This document shows positions 17,476 through 26,030 of a stretch of 64,000 nt of DNA, in pieces. The translations under genes and the position numbers were made by a program. Below the pieces are notes generated by a model that saw only the letters and a program-made list of their open reading frames with translations, ran no database searches and was not told where the DNA came from. Position 1 is the first letter of the stretch. Every line of letters starts with the position of its first letter. Source of the DNA: Marinobacter sediminum (GTDB lineage Bacteria > Pseudomonadota > Gammaproteobacteria > Pseudomonadales > Oleiphilaceae); the NCBI RefSeq assembly GCF_016820575.1, contig NZ_JAEMQH010000003.1, positions 124,001 to 188,000 on the forward strand. The letters are read 5' to 3'.

Positions 17476-17753
17476 TATTTGTGGTCCTGCTTGGCACCGG
17501 TCTGGTAGCGGGTTTTCCACTCGTCATAGGGCATGCCGTAGATTTCTTCACGGGCCTGCGGATCTGAAATCTCGAAGCCTTGCTGCTCGGCTTCGGCGCG
17601 ATACCATTTCGACAGGCAGTTGCGGCAGAAGCCTGCCAGATTCATCAAATCGATGTTCTGTACTTCCGTGTGTTCGCGCAGGTGCTTAACCAGGCGACGA
17701 AAGGCGGCAGCTTCGATTTCGGTGCGATTGGATTCGGGGATAGGGTTGCTCAT
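17475..17753 (-). CDS. DUF1244 domain-containing protein
   Basis: Small protein of 92 residues matching DUF1244: AAAFRRLVKHLREHTEVQNI, then DLMNLAGFCRNCLSKWY with two cysteines, and YGMPYDEWKTRYQ at the end. Function unknown; the C-x2-C pair could bind a metal. It is the first gene of the DUF1244-hopJ-minCDE run and faces away from dinB across a 116-nt gap. Confidence 0.85.
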   Translation of the reverse strand: MSNPIPESNRTEIEAAAFRRLVKHLREHTEVQNIDLMNLAGFCRNCLSKWYRAEAEQQGFEISDPQAREEIYGMPYDEWKTRYQTGAKQDHK

Positions 17754-17828
17754 AGGGCCTCGCGAAGGGGTTGACTCGTGATCATTGGATTTCCTGACAT
17801 TCTCAGCATAGTACCGTAAGATACAAGG

Positions 17829-17844
17829 CTGTATAAATGTACAG
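17829..17844 (+). promoter_or_regulatory. LexA (SOS) box in front of dinB
   Basis: CTGTATAAATGTACAG has the invariant CTG and CAG with exactly ten AT-rich bases between them, a near-consensus gammaproteobacterial SOS box. It ends 25 nt before the dinB start at 17870. Confidence 0.92.
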
Positions 17845-17869
17845 AATGTTGACGCGAGTTCCAGGCACC

Positions 17870-18934
17870 ATGCATCAGCGCAAGATCATTCATGTCGATT
17901 GTGACTGTTTTTTCGCCGCGGTGGAGATGCGTGATGATCCAACCCTGCGGGAAGTGCCGCTGGCCGTGGGCGGCGAGGGCGGCCGGGGGGTGGTGACCAC
18001 TTGCAACTACAAGGCCCGCGCCTTCGGTGTGCGCTCTGCCATGCCGGGCAGTGAAGCCAGGCGGCTGTGTCCGGGCCTGGTGACTGTACCAACGGACATG
18101 GGCCGTTACCGGGCGGCTTCCCAGCAGGTTATGGCCATTCTGCGGGAAATGACCGATCTGGTGGAGCCGCTGTCACTGGACGAAGCCTTCCTCGATGTCT
18201 CCGAAGTCACCGATCACAAAGGCAGCGCCACATTGATGGCCCGTTACCTGCGCGAGCGCATTCGCCGCGAGGTCGGCATTACCGTGTCAGCCGGTGTCGC
18301 TCCCAACAAATTCCTCGCCAAGATCGCCAGCGACTGGGAAAAACCCGATGGCCTGTTCGTGATCCGGCCGGAGGACGTCGGCGGCTTTGTCCGCACATTG
18401 CCTGTACAGAAGTTGTTTGGCGTAGGGCAGGTGACGGCGGCCAAGCTCAACGCCCTGGGTGTCGAGACTTGCGGCGATCTCCAGAACATTGGCCCGGAAG
18501 TGCTGATGGACCGGTTTGGCAAGCAGGGTTATCGTCTGCACGAGATGGCACACGGCCGTGATGACCGGCCGGTGGTGGTGTCGCGCATTGCCAAATCAAT
18601 CAGTGTCGAGCGCACTTTTTCTCAGGATCTGCCTGACCGAGCCGCCTGCGAGACTGTGATGGCTTCGCTGGTCGCCGATCTGAATCTGCGGCTGACCCGC
18701 AAGGGCGGGCGCAAACCGATCCACAAGCTGTTCATCAAAATCCGCTACAGCGACTTTTCCACCCATACCCTCGAACGGGTCCGCGAGCATGTGCAGGAAC
18801 CGGAATTCGAGGATTATCTACCGTTGTTCAAAGAACTGGCGGGCGAGCAAGATCGTCCCGTGCGCCTGCTGGGGCTGGGCGTGCGATTCCGCAACGACGA
18901 TGCGCCCGTCACTCAACTGCGGCTGTTTGACTGA
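17870..18934 (+). CDS. dinB: DNA polymerase IV (DinB)
   Basis: Y-family translesion polymerase of 354 residues. Catalytic acidic residues are in [17 protein letters not shown] and [33 protein letters not shown] is the palm/thumb signature, and the little-finger domain follows. It ends in VTQLRLFD, which includes the beta-clamp-binding QLRLF. An in-frame ATG at 17837 lies inside the LexA box and cannot be the normal start; ATG at 17870 gives the canonical [15 protein letters not shown] beginning. SOS induced, extends mismatched or damaged primers. Confidence 0.96.
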   Translation: MHQRKIIHVDCDCFFAAVEMRDDPTLREVPLAVGGEGGRGVVTTCNYKARAFGVRSAMPGSEARRLCPGLVTVPTDMGRYRAASQQVMAILREMTDLVEPLSLDEAFLDVSEVTDHKGSATLMARYLRERIRREVGITVSAGVAPNKFLAKIASDWEKPDGLFVIRPEDVGGFVRTLPVQKLFGVGQVTAAKLNALGVETCGDLQNIGPEVLMDRFGKQGYRLHEMAHGRDDRPVVVSRIAKSISVERTFSQDLPDRAACETVMASLVADLNLRLTRKGGRKPIHKLFIKIRYSDFSTHTLERVREHVQEPEFEDYLPLFKELAGEQDRPVRLLGLGVRFRNDDAPVTQLRLFD

Positions 18935-18936
18935 GC

Positions 18937-19509
18937 TTAGCCCGGGAACAGCTGCAGGAAGTCCGCCAGCAGGTAGTGCGTCGACAGATACCCCAGTAAC
19001 CCGCCAATTGCGGCGCCGGCGACTACGTCGGTCGGGTAGTGCAATCCCAGAATCACCCTTGAGGCCGCGACACTGAGAGTGAAGGGCAGAATGGCCAGAG
19101 CCAGGGCAGGGCTGGCCATGAACAACATAGTCTGGAAGCAGGCGGCGTGCAGGGTGTGCCCGGATGGGAAGCTGTATCGGTCCAGGGGCGGCGTGCCACA
19201 GTGGATGGAAGGAAAGGAAATGAACGGCCGCTCCCGAATCAGGCGTCGTTTTAATAGCTTGTAGGTCAGGGTGCAAGTCAGGCCGGTCAGGGCCATAAGC
19301 AGGGCCAGCGCCGGACCTTGGGCTGGCTCCAGAAAGGGGATGATCAGGATCAGTGCGTACCAGAACCAGCCATCGCCCAGGCGGCTGACCAGTCGGAAAT
19401 AGCCGAGCACTGAGGGTACGCCGGCAATACGGTTGATGGCCTGGCAGAATGCGTATTCCCTCTGGTCCGCCAGTTCAAAGAAGCGAGATGCTTTGGTTGT
19501 TGATGGCAT
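18937..19509 (-). CDS. PAP2-superfamily membrane phosphatase
   Basis: Integral membrane protein of about 190 residues with several hydrophobic helices and the three phosphatase motifs: KLLKRRLIRERPF, PSGHT (SFPSGHTLHAA) and SRVILGLHYPTDVVAGA. Such proteins dephosphorylate lipid phosphates such as phosphatidic acid or undecaprenyl diphosphate. ATG at 19509 is chosen (MPSTTKASRFFEL); it lies inside the last 35 nt of the glycosyltransferase gene, so the two are probably coupled. The 17-residue extension in the longer frame has no family match. Confidence 0.85.
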   Translation of the reverse strand: MPSTTKASRFFELADQREYAFCQAINRIAGVPSVLGYFRLVSRLGDGWFWYALILIIPFLEPAQGPALALLMALTGLTCTLTYKLLKRRLIRERPFISFPSIHCGTPPLDRYSFPSGHTLHAACFQTMLFMASPALALAILPFTLSVAASRVILGLHYPTDVVAGAAIGGLLGYLSTHYLLADFLQLFPG

Positions 19510-20695
19510 GGTATCGGGTCCTGGCTGTTTGCGTGAAAACCAACTGTTCGAACTGTTCAATTTGCGAGTTCCAATCCAGCTCGAGGGCGTCCAGTCGGGC
19601 CTGGGCCCGAATGCGATTCAGTAGCGTCGGCTGATCGGCCAATCGCAGGGCGCCATCGACAAAGTCCTCGTCTTCCTGCAGATCGGCTTTCATGCCGTTC
19701 TCCTCGTGCCGCAGGTGTTCGCAGGCGGCGCCGTCATCAAAGGCAACCACCGCAAGTCCGCTGGCCATGGCTTCAAGAACCACGTTGCCAAAGGTGTCGG
19801 TTTTGCTGGGGAACAGGAACAGGTCGCCGGAAGCATAGTGGCGGGCAAGGTCTTCACCGCGCCGGGTGCCGCAAAAAATGTAATCTGGGTGTTGCTCGGC
19901 AAGTTGCCGGCGCATCGGGCCGTCACCCACCAGCATGAACCGGGCCCGAGGGTGCAGGTTGCGGAGTCGCTCAAAGCAGGCCACTGCCATGCGTAAATTC
20001 TTTTCCGGAGCCAGTCGGCCAACGTAGATTACCGCACGCTCATCGGCCTTCAGGCCCCATTGCGCGCGCAGCTGCTGATCCCGTTTATGGGGGGCAAACC
20101 GGGTGCAGTCTACGCCACGGCTCCAGAGCCCGGTGGGCCTGATGCCCATGGCAGCGGTGGTCTGTGCCATTTTTCGGGTCGGCACCAAGGTGATCGACGT
20201 GCGATTGTGAAACCAGCGGCCATAGGCGCATAGAAGGCGCTCGAGCACACCAACGCCGTAATAGCGGCTGTAACTGTGAAAGTTGGTGTGAAAGCCGGAA
20301 CTGACTGCCAAGCCCAGGCTTTGGGCCGCCGACACCGCCGCTACGCCCAAGGGGCCTTGGGTGGCCACGTAGATGGCATCGGGCCGGTCCTGCTGCCAGA
20401 GTTTGCGAAGCGTTCCACTTCGAGCCAAGCCAAACCGCAGGTCGGCGTAGCCGGGCAGCGGCAGGCCCGTGACCAGGTGCTCCCGACTGAACAGTGCCTG
20501 ACCCGCTTCGGCGACCAGGCCCTTGCGTTCTTGGCGCTGACGGGGACGGATCACGGTAACCCGGTGGCCTCGCTGTATCAGGCCCTGACACAGGTGCCTG
20601 AGCGTGTTCGCCACGCCATTGATTTCCGGCGGAAAGGTCTCAGATACAATGGTAATGTGCTGTTGGCGCCGTGCGGCCTGAAGGGTCTCGGTCAC
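19475..20695 (-). CDS. GT4-family glycosyltransferase
   Basis: Glycosyltransferase of 406 residues with a GT-B fold. The N-terminal domain starts ITIVSETFPPEINGVANTLR, typical of the SQD2/GDP-mannose-dependent mannosyltransferase branch. The C-terminal domain carries AVIYVGRLAPEKNLRMAV and the donor-binding segment FPSKTDTFGNVVLEAMASGL with the E-x7-E motif. It starts with GTG preceded by AGGAA. The pairing with a PAP2 phosphatase suggests membrane glycolipid synthesis, which is inferred. Confidence 0.88.
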   Translation of the reverse strand: MTETLQAARRQQHITIVSETFPPEINGVANTLRHLCQGLIQRGHRVTVIRPRQRQERKGLVAEAGQALFSREHLVTGLPLPGYADLRFGLARSGTLRKLWQQDRPDAIYVATQGPLGVAAVSAAQSLGLAVSSGFHTNFHSYSRYYGVGVLERLLCAYGRWFHNRTSITLVPTRKMAQTTAAMGIRPTGLWSRGVDCTRFAPHKRDQQLRAQWGLKADERAVIYVGRLAPEKNLRMAVACFERLRNLHPRARFMLVGDGPMRRQLAEQHPDYIFCGTRRGEDLARHYASGDLFLFPSKTDTFGNVVLEAMASGLAVVAFDDGAACEHLRHEENGMKADLQEDEDFVDGALRLADQPTLLNRIRAQARLDALELDWNSQIEQFEQLVFTQTARTRYHAINNQSISLL

Positions 20696-20809
20696 GATGA
20701 TTCCTGTGGTTCCTCGGACATGTCCCTACTATGGAAACCGGGCGTGACAGTTCTGCGACAGTCCCATGACAATCCCTTTACCCGTTCCACCATCCGATGC
20801 GGAGACACT

Positions 20810-21847
20810 ATGCAAACGCGAAAGCTGGGAAATACTGACATTGATGTCAGCCTGATCTGCCTGGGTACCATGACCTGGGGGGAGCAAAACACCGAGTCGG
20901 AAGCCTTTGAGCAGCTGGATTATGCCACCGGGGCTGGTGTGAACTTCATCGATGCGGCCGAGATGTACCCGGTGCCGCCCCGGGCTGAAACCCAGGGACT
21001 GACCGAGCAGTACCTGGGGAACTGGCTGGCCCGTCGTGGTCGCCGTGATGACCTGGTGATTGCCTCCAAGGTGGCAGGACCGGGCAATGGCCTGACTTAC
21101 CTCCGCAATGGCCCCCGTTTGACCCGCGCACACATCCGGGAAGCTTGCGAGGCGAGCCTGAAGCGCCTGCAAACCGATTACATCGATCTTTACCAGGTCC
21201 ATTGGCCGGATCGGAGTACCAATTTCTTCGGTCAGTTGGGTTACCAGCCCAACCCGGAGGAGAGCTCGACCCCCATTGAAGAAACCCTGGAAGCCCTTGA
21301 TGAGTTAGTCCGGGAGGGCAAGATTCGGCAGATTGGGTTATCCAACGAAACCCCCTGGGGCACCATGGAGTATCTGCGTCTGGGCCGGGAAAAGGGCTGG
21401 CCGCGCGCGGTCAGTATCCAGAATCCCTACAACCTGCTGAACCGGTCGTTTGAAGTGGGTATGGCAGAAATCGCCCATCGCGAACAGGCCGGTCTGCTGG
21501 CGTACTCGCCGCTGGCGTTTGGCATGCTTTCCGGCAAGTACCTCGGCGAGAGCTGGCCGGAGAAGGGCCGGCTCACCCTGTTTGAGCGGTTCAAGCGTTA
21601 CAGCAACAGCCGCGGTATGGCCGCAACCCGGGCCTATGTGGAGCTGGCCCAGGAGCATGGGCTGTCACCGGTGGAGCTGGCGTTGGCCTTCGTCAACAGT
21701 CGCAGTTTTGTCACCAGCAACATCGTGGGCGCTACCACCATGGCGCAGCTGCGGGAAAACATTGGTTCTGCATCCATCACCCTTGATCAGCAAGTGCTCG
21801 ACGCCATCGAGGCGTTGCACACGGAGTTCACCTATCCCTGCCCATAA
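20810..21847 (+). CDS. Tas-like aldo/keto reductase
   Basis: NADP(H)-dependent oxidoreductase of 345 residues in the aldo-keto reductase superfamily. Landmarks: FIDAAEMYPVPPRAETQG with the catalytic D and Y, LVIASKVAGPG with the catalytic K, and YIDLYQVHWPDRSTNFFGQL with the catalytic H. The insertion after HWPDR is typical of E. coli Tas (YgdS). GGAG at 20801 supports ATG at 20810; the open frame extends far upstream only because the region is antisense to the glycosyltransferase gene. The substrate is not predictable. Confidence 0.9.
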   Translation: MQTRKLGNTDIDVSLICLGTMTWGEQNTESEAFEQLDYATGAGVNFIDAAEMYPVPPRAETQGLTEQYLGNWLARRGRRDDLVIASKVAGPGNGLTYLRNGPRLTRAHIREACEASLKRLQTDYIDLYQVHWPDRSTNFFGQLGYQPNPEESSTPIEETLEALDELVREGKIRQIGLSNETPWGTMEYLRLGREKGWPRAVSIQNPYNLLNRSFEVGMAEIAHREQAGLLAYSPLAFGMLSGKYLGESWPEKGRLTLFERFKRYSNSRGMAATRAYVELAQEHGLSPVELALAFVNSRSFVTSNIVGATTMAQLRENIGSASITLDQQVLDAIEALHTEFTYPCP

Positions 21848-21852
21848 TCGGC

Positions 21853-21880
21853 GGCCCGGTCCCGTTAAATGCCGGGGCCG
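21853..21880 (+). terminator. Weak hairpin after the aldo/keto reductase gene
   Basis: GGCCCGG pairs with CCGGGGCC (one bulged G) across TCCCGTTAAATG, followed by GGTGCTGTTTGTT. It lies a few bases after the stop codon. The rest of the 209-nt gap before 22057 is AT-richer than average, with a short direct repeat TAGACT, and may hold the promoter of the next gene. Confidence 0.35.
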
Positions 21881-22056
21881 GTGCTGTTTGTTACACGTTG
21901 AAATATCCTGGATTATTTTTTGACGAAAACGGGGCTGTTCGCTGACAAAACAGTGGCGTATTTGTGTGCAATTTCACATCTTTCCGGCGTTTAATCATTA
22001 GACTTTAGACTTAGGTGTCTTTACAATCCTTCCAGTTTCCAGGTCGTTGAAGTGTC

Positions 22057-22380
22057 ATGATTATTCGTATCTTTGTCGCATTACTAGCCCTTAATCTTGT
22101 CGCCTTCGTTGTCCGCGCTGAGGCTGCTGAGCGCGTGTTCGACGAGTTTGGCGAAACCGTCACCGTGGAGGACGTTTATGAGCTCCAGGAACGTATGTCC
22201 GGTGATTTTGACGATGGCCCGGTCGAGGCTGTCAGTGAGATTGGCTCCCGACTGTTGACGTTGACCCTGACCCGCTCTGACCAGGGCGGCAAGCGCTACG
22301 CGTCCGAGCCGGCCCAGCCTGACCATGGCATCGCGCTGCTGAATGAAGGTGCCTGCCTGAACCTGAAATGGAATTTCTGA
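22057..22380 (+). CDS. Small secreted protein of unknown function
   Basis: Open frame of 107 residues with a clear signal peptide: MIIRIFVALLALNLVAFVVR, then a probable cleavage near AEAAE. The mature part is acidic in its first half (VFDEFGETVTVEDVYELQER) and has no cysteine until one near the end (NEGACLNLKWNF). I do not recognise a family. Codon use is GC-rich at third positions like its neighbours and the start lies 210 nt after the previous gene, so it is likely a real gene. Periplasmic or exported location is inferred. Confidence 0.65.
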   Translation: MIIRIFVALLALNLVAFVVRAEAAERVFDEFGETVTVEDVYELQERMSGDFDDGPVEAVSEIGSRLLTLTLTRSDQGGKRYASEPAQPDHGIALLNEGACLNLKWNF

Positions 22381-22524
22381 TCCTCTTCGGGTCCCATTTG
22401 TTCTTCTCTTCCTCGCATTACTAATCTCTCTGCCGCAAACCTGATCTGGCGCATTGCCAGCGTTCGGGTGTCGTGTGATCATCGCCCGTAACAACAGCCG
22501 GATTGATCCATAAGGAGCTTGGTA

Positions 22525-24735
22525 ATGGCAACGGATACTGGTCGACGTTCAGACGATGTAGAGGCTTGTGTTGATGCAGTGATTGACCGGGTGGGCAAGA
22601 CCATCACGCTCGGCCTGCCCCTGGGGCTTGGCAAGCCCATCCGATTCGTTAACGCCCTGTACCAGCGCGCCAAGGTTGATCCTGAAATCCAGCTGCACAT
22701 CGTTACCGCCCTGTCGCTTTTGGCGCCCAGGGGTGGCTCGTCACTGGAAAAACGATTCCTGACCCCCTTTACCGACCGGCTCTACGGTCGGATTCCGGAA
22801 CTGGCTTACGCCAGGGACGTCTCCGGCAATCGCCTGCCCGATAACGTGCAGGTCTCCGAGTTTTTCTTTAAAGCCGGCAACTACCTCAACAATAAATCGC
22901 AACAGCGGCATTACGTCTGCAGCAATTACACCCACGCGGTTCGGGATCTGATGGCGCAGGGTGTCAATGTGGTGGCCCAGATGGTCGCTCCGGGTGAACT
23001 CGCAGATTGCGAGGGCCTGGTCAGCCTGAGCTGTAATCCGGATCTGACCCTCGACCTGATCCCGGAGCTGCGAGCCCGGGAAGCGCAGGGCATGCCGGTG
23101 GCGCTGGTGGCGGAAATGAATCGAAACCTGCCCTGGATGGATCGCCATGGCGCCGTGGAAGAGTCTGCGTTTGATGTGGTGTTTGAGCAGCCCTCCACCG
23201 ATTACCCGTTGTTCTCGGCGCCGGAGATGGCCATCAGCCCGGAAGACCACCTGATTGGTTTTTACGCCAGCGCCCTGCTGAAAGACGGCGGCACCCTGCA
23301 GGTGGGCATCGGTTCCCTGGGGGCAGCCCTGGTGCACAGTGCCATCCTTCGGCACCAGGACAACGAGCATTGGCGTGCGATGTACGATCACCTGAGAATT
23401 GTCGAGCGTTTTCCCGTGGCCGCGACCGATGGTGGCACCGGCCCGTTCGATCAGGGGCTGTATGGCTGTAGCGAGATGATGGTGGATGGTTTCCTGTACC
23501 TGATGCAGGCCGGCATTCTCAAGCGTGAGGTCTTCGACCATGCCGATTTGCAGGCCCTGATCAATCGGGGTGAGCTGAGTGAGCAGGTGACAATGGCGTC
23601 CCTGGATGTGCTCCGTCGCGAACAGCTGATTGATTCGCCCATGCGGGCCCGTGATGTGGCCTGGCTGGTTCGGTTGGGTATCCTTCGGGACACCGTGGAA
23701 TTCCGGGGCGGCCGTTTGCTTATAGGCTCCCAGTCGGTCGATGGAAACCTGGACGACCCCCAGGCCCGGGAGGCCATTGAATCGCTGGTGCTCGGATCGC
23801 GGCTGAAGGGTGGTGTTACGATGCACGGCGGCTTCTACGTGGGCCCCGAGAGTTTTTACCGGGCGTTGCGGGACCTGAGTGACGAGCGCCGGGACCAGAT
23901 CTGCATGACCAGCGTGAACTTCATCAATCACCTGTACGATCATCGCTTTGGCAACCAGCGCTTGAAGGTGGCGCAACGGCTCCACAGCCGGTTCGTCAAT
24001 TCCACCATGATGTATACCCTGGGCGGTGCCGCGGTTTCGGACGGGCTGGCGGATGGGCGCGTGGTCAGCGGCGTGGGCGGCCAGTACAACTTTGTCGCCA
24101 TGGCCCACGAGCTGCCTGGAGCCCGGTCCATCGTTACCCTGCGGGCAACTCGCCAGTCCGGTGGAAAGGCCGTCTCCAACATTGTCTTCAATTACGCCCA
24201 CTGCACCATTCCCCGGCATCTGCGGGACATTGTTATTACCGAGTACGGTATCGCCGATCTGCGGGGCCAGTCCGACGAGCAGGTTTATCTGCGTCTGATC
24301 CGCATTGCCGATTCCCGTTTCCAGCCCGGCTTGCTGAAGCAGGCGCAAAAGGCCGGTAAGGTGGCCGCAGACTTCCGCCTGCCGGCGGACTGGTGTGACA
24401 ACACGCCGGAAGCTGTTCGGGCAGCCATTGCGGCCGGGGGCGATGCGGATGTGTTTCCGGCGTTCCCGTTCGGCCGGGACTTTACTGACGAGGAACTGAC
24501 GTTAGGGAAAGCCCTTAAGACCCTGAAAGCCGCAACGGCAACCCGTCGTGGTAAACTGTGGACACTTCTGCAGGCTGTCAGAGCCCGGGATCACGACAAC
24601 CGCTTTGCGTCATTGCTCGAACGCATGGGGCTGGCGCAGCCATCGGGGCTGCGGGCAAAGCTGGATCAGCGCCTGGTGATTTACGGTCTGCAACTGAATG
24701 ACACACCAACCGACACAGGAAACCCAGAAGCCTGA
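22525..24735 (+). CDS. Acetyl-CoA hydrolase/transferase family protein
   Basis: Protein of 736 residues with an N-terminal CoA-transferase-like half (ITLGLPLGLGKPIRFVNALY, VAQMVAPGELADCEGL) and a C-terminal acetyl-CoA hydrolase/transferase domain (VSGVGGQYNFVAMAHELPGA, TEYGIADLRGQSDEQVY). The latter motifs are the standard signature of this family, which moves CoA between short acids or hydrolyses acyl-CoA. It is longer than the 500-residue succinyl-CoA:acetate type, so the substrate is uncertain. AAGGAG at 22512-22517 supports ATG at 22525; the longer frame would need TTG at 22519. Its stop overlaps the FKBP start as TGATG. Confidence 0.87.
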   Translation: MATDTGRRSDDVEACVDAVIDRVGKTITLGLPLGLGKPIRFVNALYQRAKVDPEIQLHIVTALSLLAPRGGSSLEKRFLTPFTDRLYGRIPELAYARDVSGNRLPDNVQVSEFFFKAGNYLNNKSQQRHYVCSNYTHAVRDLMAQGVNVVAQMVAPGELADCEGLVSLSCNPDLTLDLIPELRAREAQGMPVALVAEMNRNLPWMDRHGAVEESAFDVVFEQPSTDYPLFSAPEMAISPEDHLIGFYASALLKDGGTLQVGIGSLGAALVHSAILRHQDNEHWRAMYDHLRIVERFPVAATDGGTGPFDQGLYGCSEMMVDGFLYLMQAGILKREVFDHADLQALINRGELSEQVTMASLDVLRREQLIDSPMRARDVAWLVRLGILRDTVEFRGGRLLIGSQSVDGNLDDPQAREAIESLVLGSRLKGGVTMHGGFYVGPESFYRALRDLSDERRDQICMTSVNFINHLYDHRFGNQRLKVAQRLHSRFVNSTMMYTLGGAAVSDGLADGRVVSGVGGQYNFVAMAHELPGARSIVTLRATRQSGGKAVSNIVFNYAHCTIPRHLRDIVITEYGIADLRGQSDEQVYLRLIRIADSRFQPGLLKQAQKAGKVAADFRLPADWCDNTPEAVRAAIAAGGDADVFPAFPFGRDFTDEELTLGKALKTLKAATATRRGKLWTLLQAVRARDHDNRFASLLERMGLAQPSGLRAKLDQRLVIYGLQLNDTPTDTGNPEA

Positions 24736-25205
24736 TGGATGTCTCACAAACCAAACCTGACGTTTTCACCGTTCACTACGTGCTGAAAAACAAGATCGGC
24801 GAGCTTGTCGATACTTCAGAAGGCAGCGAGCCGCTGCACTTTATTTATGGCAGCCCGGACATCATCGAGGGTATTCAGAAAGCGGTGAAGGATCGCAACG
24901 TCGGTGATTGCCTGGAAGTCACGGTGCCGCCGGCGATGGCCTACGGTGAGCATAACCCGGAGCTGATCCGCAAGGTGCCCCGTTCGCTGTTTGAGGGGGT
25001 GGAGGATCTCCAGATCGGCATGAAGTTTCAGACCAATACCGGTGATGAGGCGCAGATCGTTCAAGTCGTCTCTATTGACGGCAACCTGGTCAAGGTTGAT
25101 GCCAACCATCCGCTGGCTGGTTTCACCCTGTACTTCGATCTCGAGATCGTGGGCCGCCGGGAAGCTACCGAGGATGAGATGGCCCAGGGCCGCCCGCTGT
25201 TCTAA
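24735..25205 (+). CDS. SlyD-like FKBP-type peptidyl-prolyl isomerase
   Basis: Protein of 156 residues with the SlyD/FkpB layout: an FKBP core (TVHYVLKNKIGELVDTSEGS, FIYGSPDIIEGIQKAVKDRN) interrupted by an insert-in-flap chaperone domain (FEGVEDLQIGMKFQTNTGDE), then VDANHPLAGFTLYFDLEIVG, the family signature. It lacks the histidine-rich nickel-binding tail of E. coli SlyD. It should speed proline isomerisation and assist folding. Start overlaps the previous stop by 1 nt; the last 41 nt overlap the convergent acyltransferase gene. Confidence 0.92.
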   Translation: MDVSQTKPDVFTVHYVLKNKIGELVDTSEGSEPLHFIYGSPDIIEGIQKAVKDRNVGDCLEVTVPPAMAYGEHNPELIRKVPRSLFEGVEDLQIGMKFQTNTGDEAQIVQVVSIDGNLVKVDANHPLAGFTLYFDLEIVGRREATEDEMAQGRPLF

Positions 25206-25983
25206 TGGTGTTGTTCCCGGCGCGATCCAGAGCTCCGGCCTGAATATGGGCCAGGCCGGCCTGGACAGTGTTTTGGAGCTGGAGCGCCAATTGCGATGAG
25301 GTCAGCTCGGGCTTGACCCGAATCGCCGGGTGGAACACAACATCGACCTGAGTCGGCGGCTGTTTCAGCAGCGTCACCAGGTGGCTGTGGAAGGCGTCGT
25401 CGCCCACGAACGGAGTCAAATGGTCCGGGCGTCCCGCGCGGCGATAGCTGATGGTCACTGGCTGAATCGGCGCCTCACAGTCGGTGGCGGCGCCGAGCAG
25501 CAGACCGTGAAAGGGAAGCACTGTTAAGCCGAAACCGGTGGTGCCTTCCGGAAACACCAGTACCGACTCCCCCGCCTGCAGTTTTCGCGTAATCGAAGCC
25601 CGTACCCGTCTGGCCCGCCCACCCCCGCGTTTGATAAACAGGGTGCCGGCCTGTTGCGCCAGCCAGCCAATGATCGGCCAGTCGCTTACTTCCGCTTTGG
25701 ACAGGAACAGGATCGGGGTCAAACTGCCCAGAATCGGGATATCGGACCAGCTGATGTGGTTGCTCACGTACAGGACGTTGCGTTCGGGCGGAGCGCCGTG
25801 AACCCGAATTTCAAACCCGAGACACCTGCACGAACACTGGAAGCATCGACGCGCCCAGGGCGTTCGATCAATTTGCCGGCGGGTCAGCAGGTCGAACGCC
25901 AGGAGGCTGGATGCCAGCAGCATGGTCGCGGCCAGGAATAGGCAAAAGGCGGTCAGCCGAAAGGTGAGTCTGAGCCATGCCAT
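25165..25983 (-). CDS. OlsA-like 1-acyl-glycerol-phosphate/lyso-ornithine-lipid acyltransferase
   Basis: Membrane-anchored PlsC-family acyltransferase of 272 residues. An N-terminal hydrophobic stretch (about residues 9-32) precedes the acyltransferase motifs: NHISWSDIPILG (NHX4D), GTLFIKRGGGRARRV, and VLVFPEGTTGFG. CAGGAGA lies upstream of the ATG. It follows the OlsB-like gene by 47 nt on the same strand, and this order matches olsBA operons, in which OlsA O-acylates lyso-ornithine lipid. A phosphatidic-acid role cannot be excluded. Confidence 0.82.
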   Translation of the reverse strand: MAWLRLTFRLTAFCLFLAATMLLASSLLAFDLLTRRQIDRTPWARRCFQCSCRCLGFEIRVHGAPPERNVLYVSNHISWSDIPILGSLTPILFLSKAEVSDWPIIGWLAQQAGTLFIKRGGGRARRVRASITRKLQAGESVLVFPEGTTGFGLTVLPFHGLLLGAATDCEAPIQPVTISYRRAGRPDHLTPFVGDDAFHSHLVTLLKQPPTQVDVVFHPAIRVKPELTSSQLALQLQNTVQAGLAHIQAGALDRAGNNTIRTAGGPGPSHPR

Positions 25984-26030
25984 GGAAGGTCTCCTGTTTT
26001 TTCCGTCTCACTGGCAGTCTGCAAGCTCCG

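Noticed and set aside
22741..24348. Long minus-strand frame of 535 codons
   Set aside because: It lies antisense to the acetyl-CoA hydrolase/transferase gene, its translation is rich in H, Q and G without any domain, and it arises from high GC at third positions.
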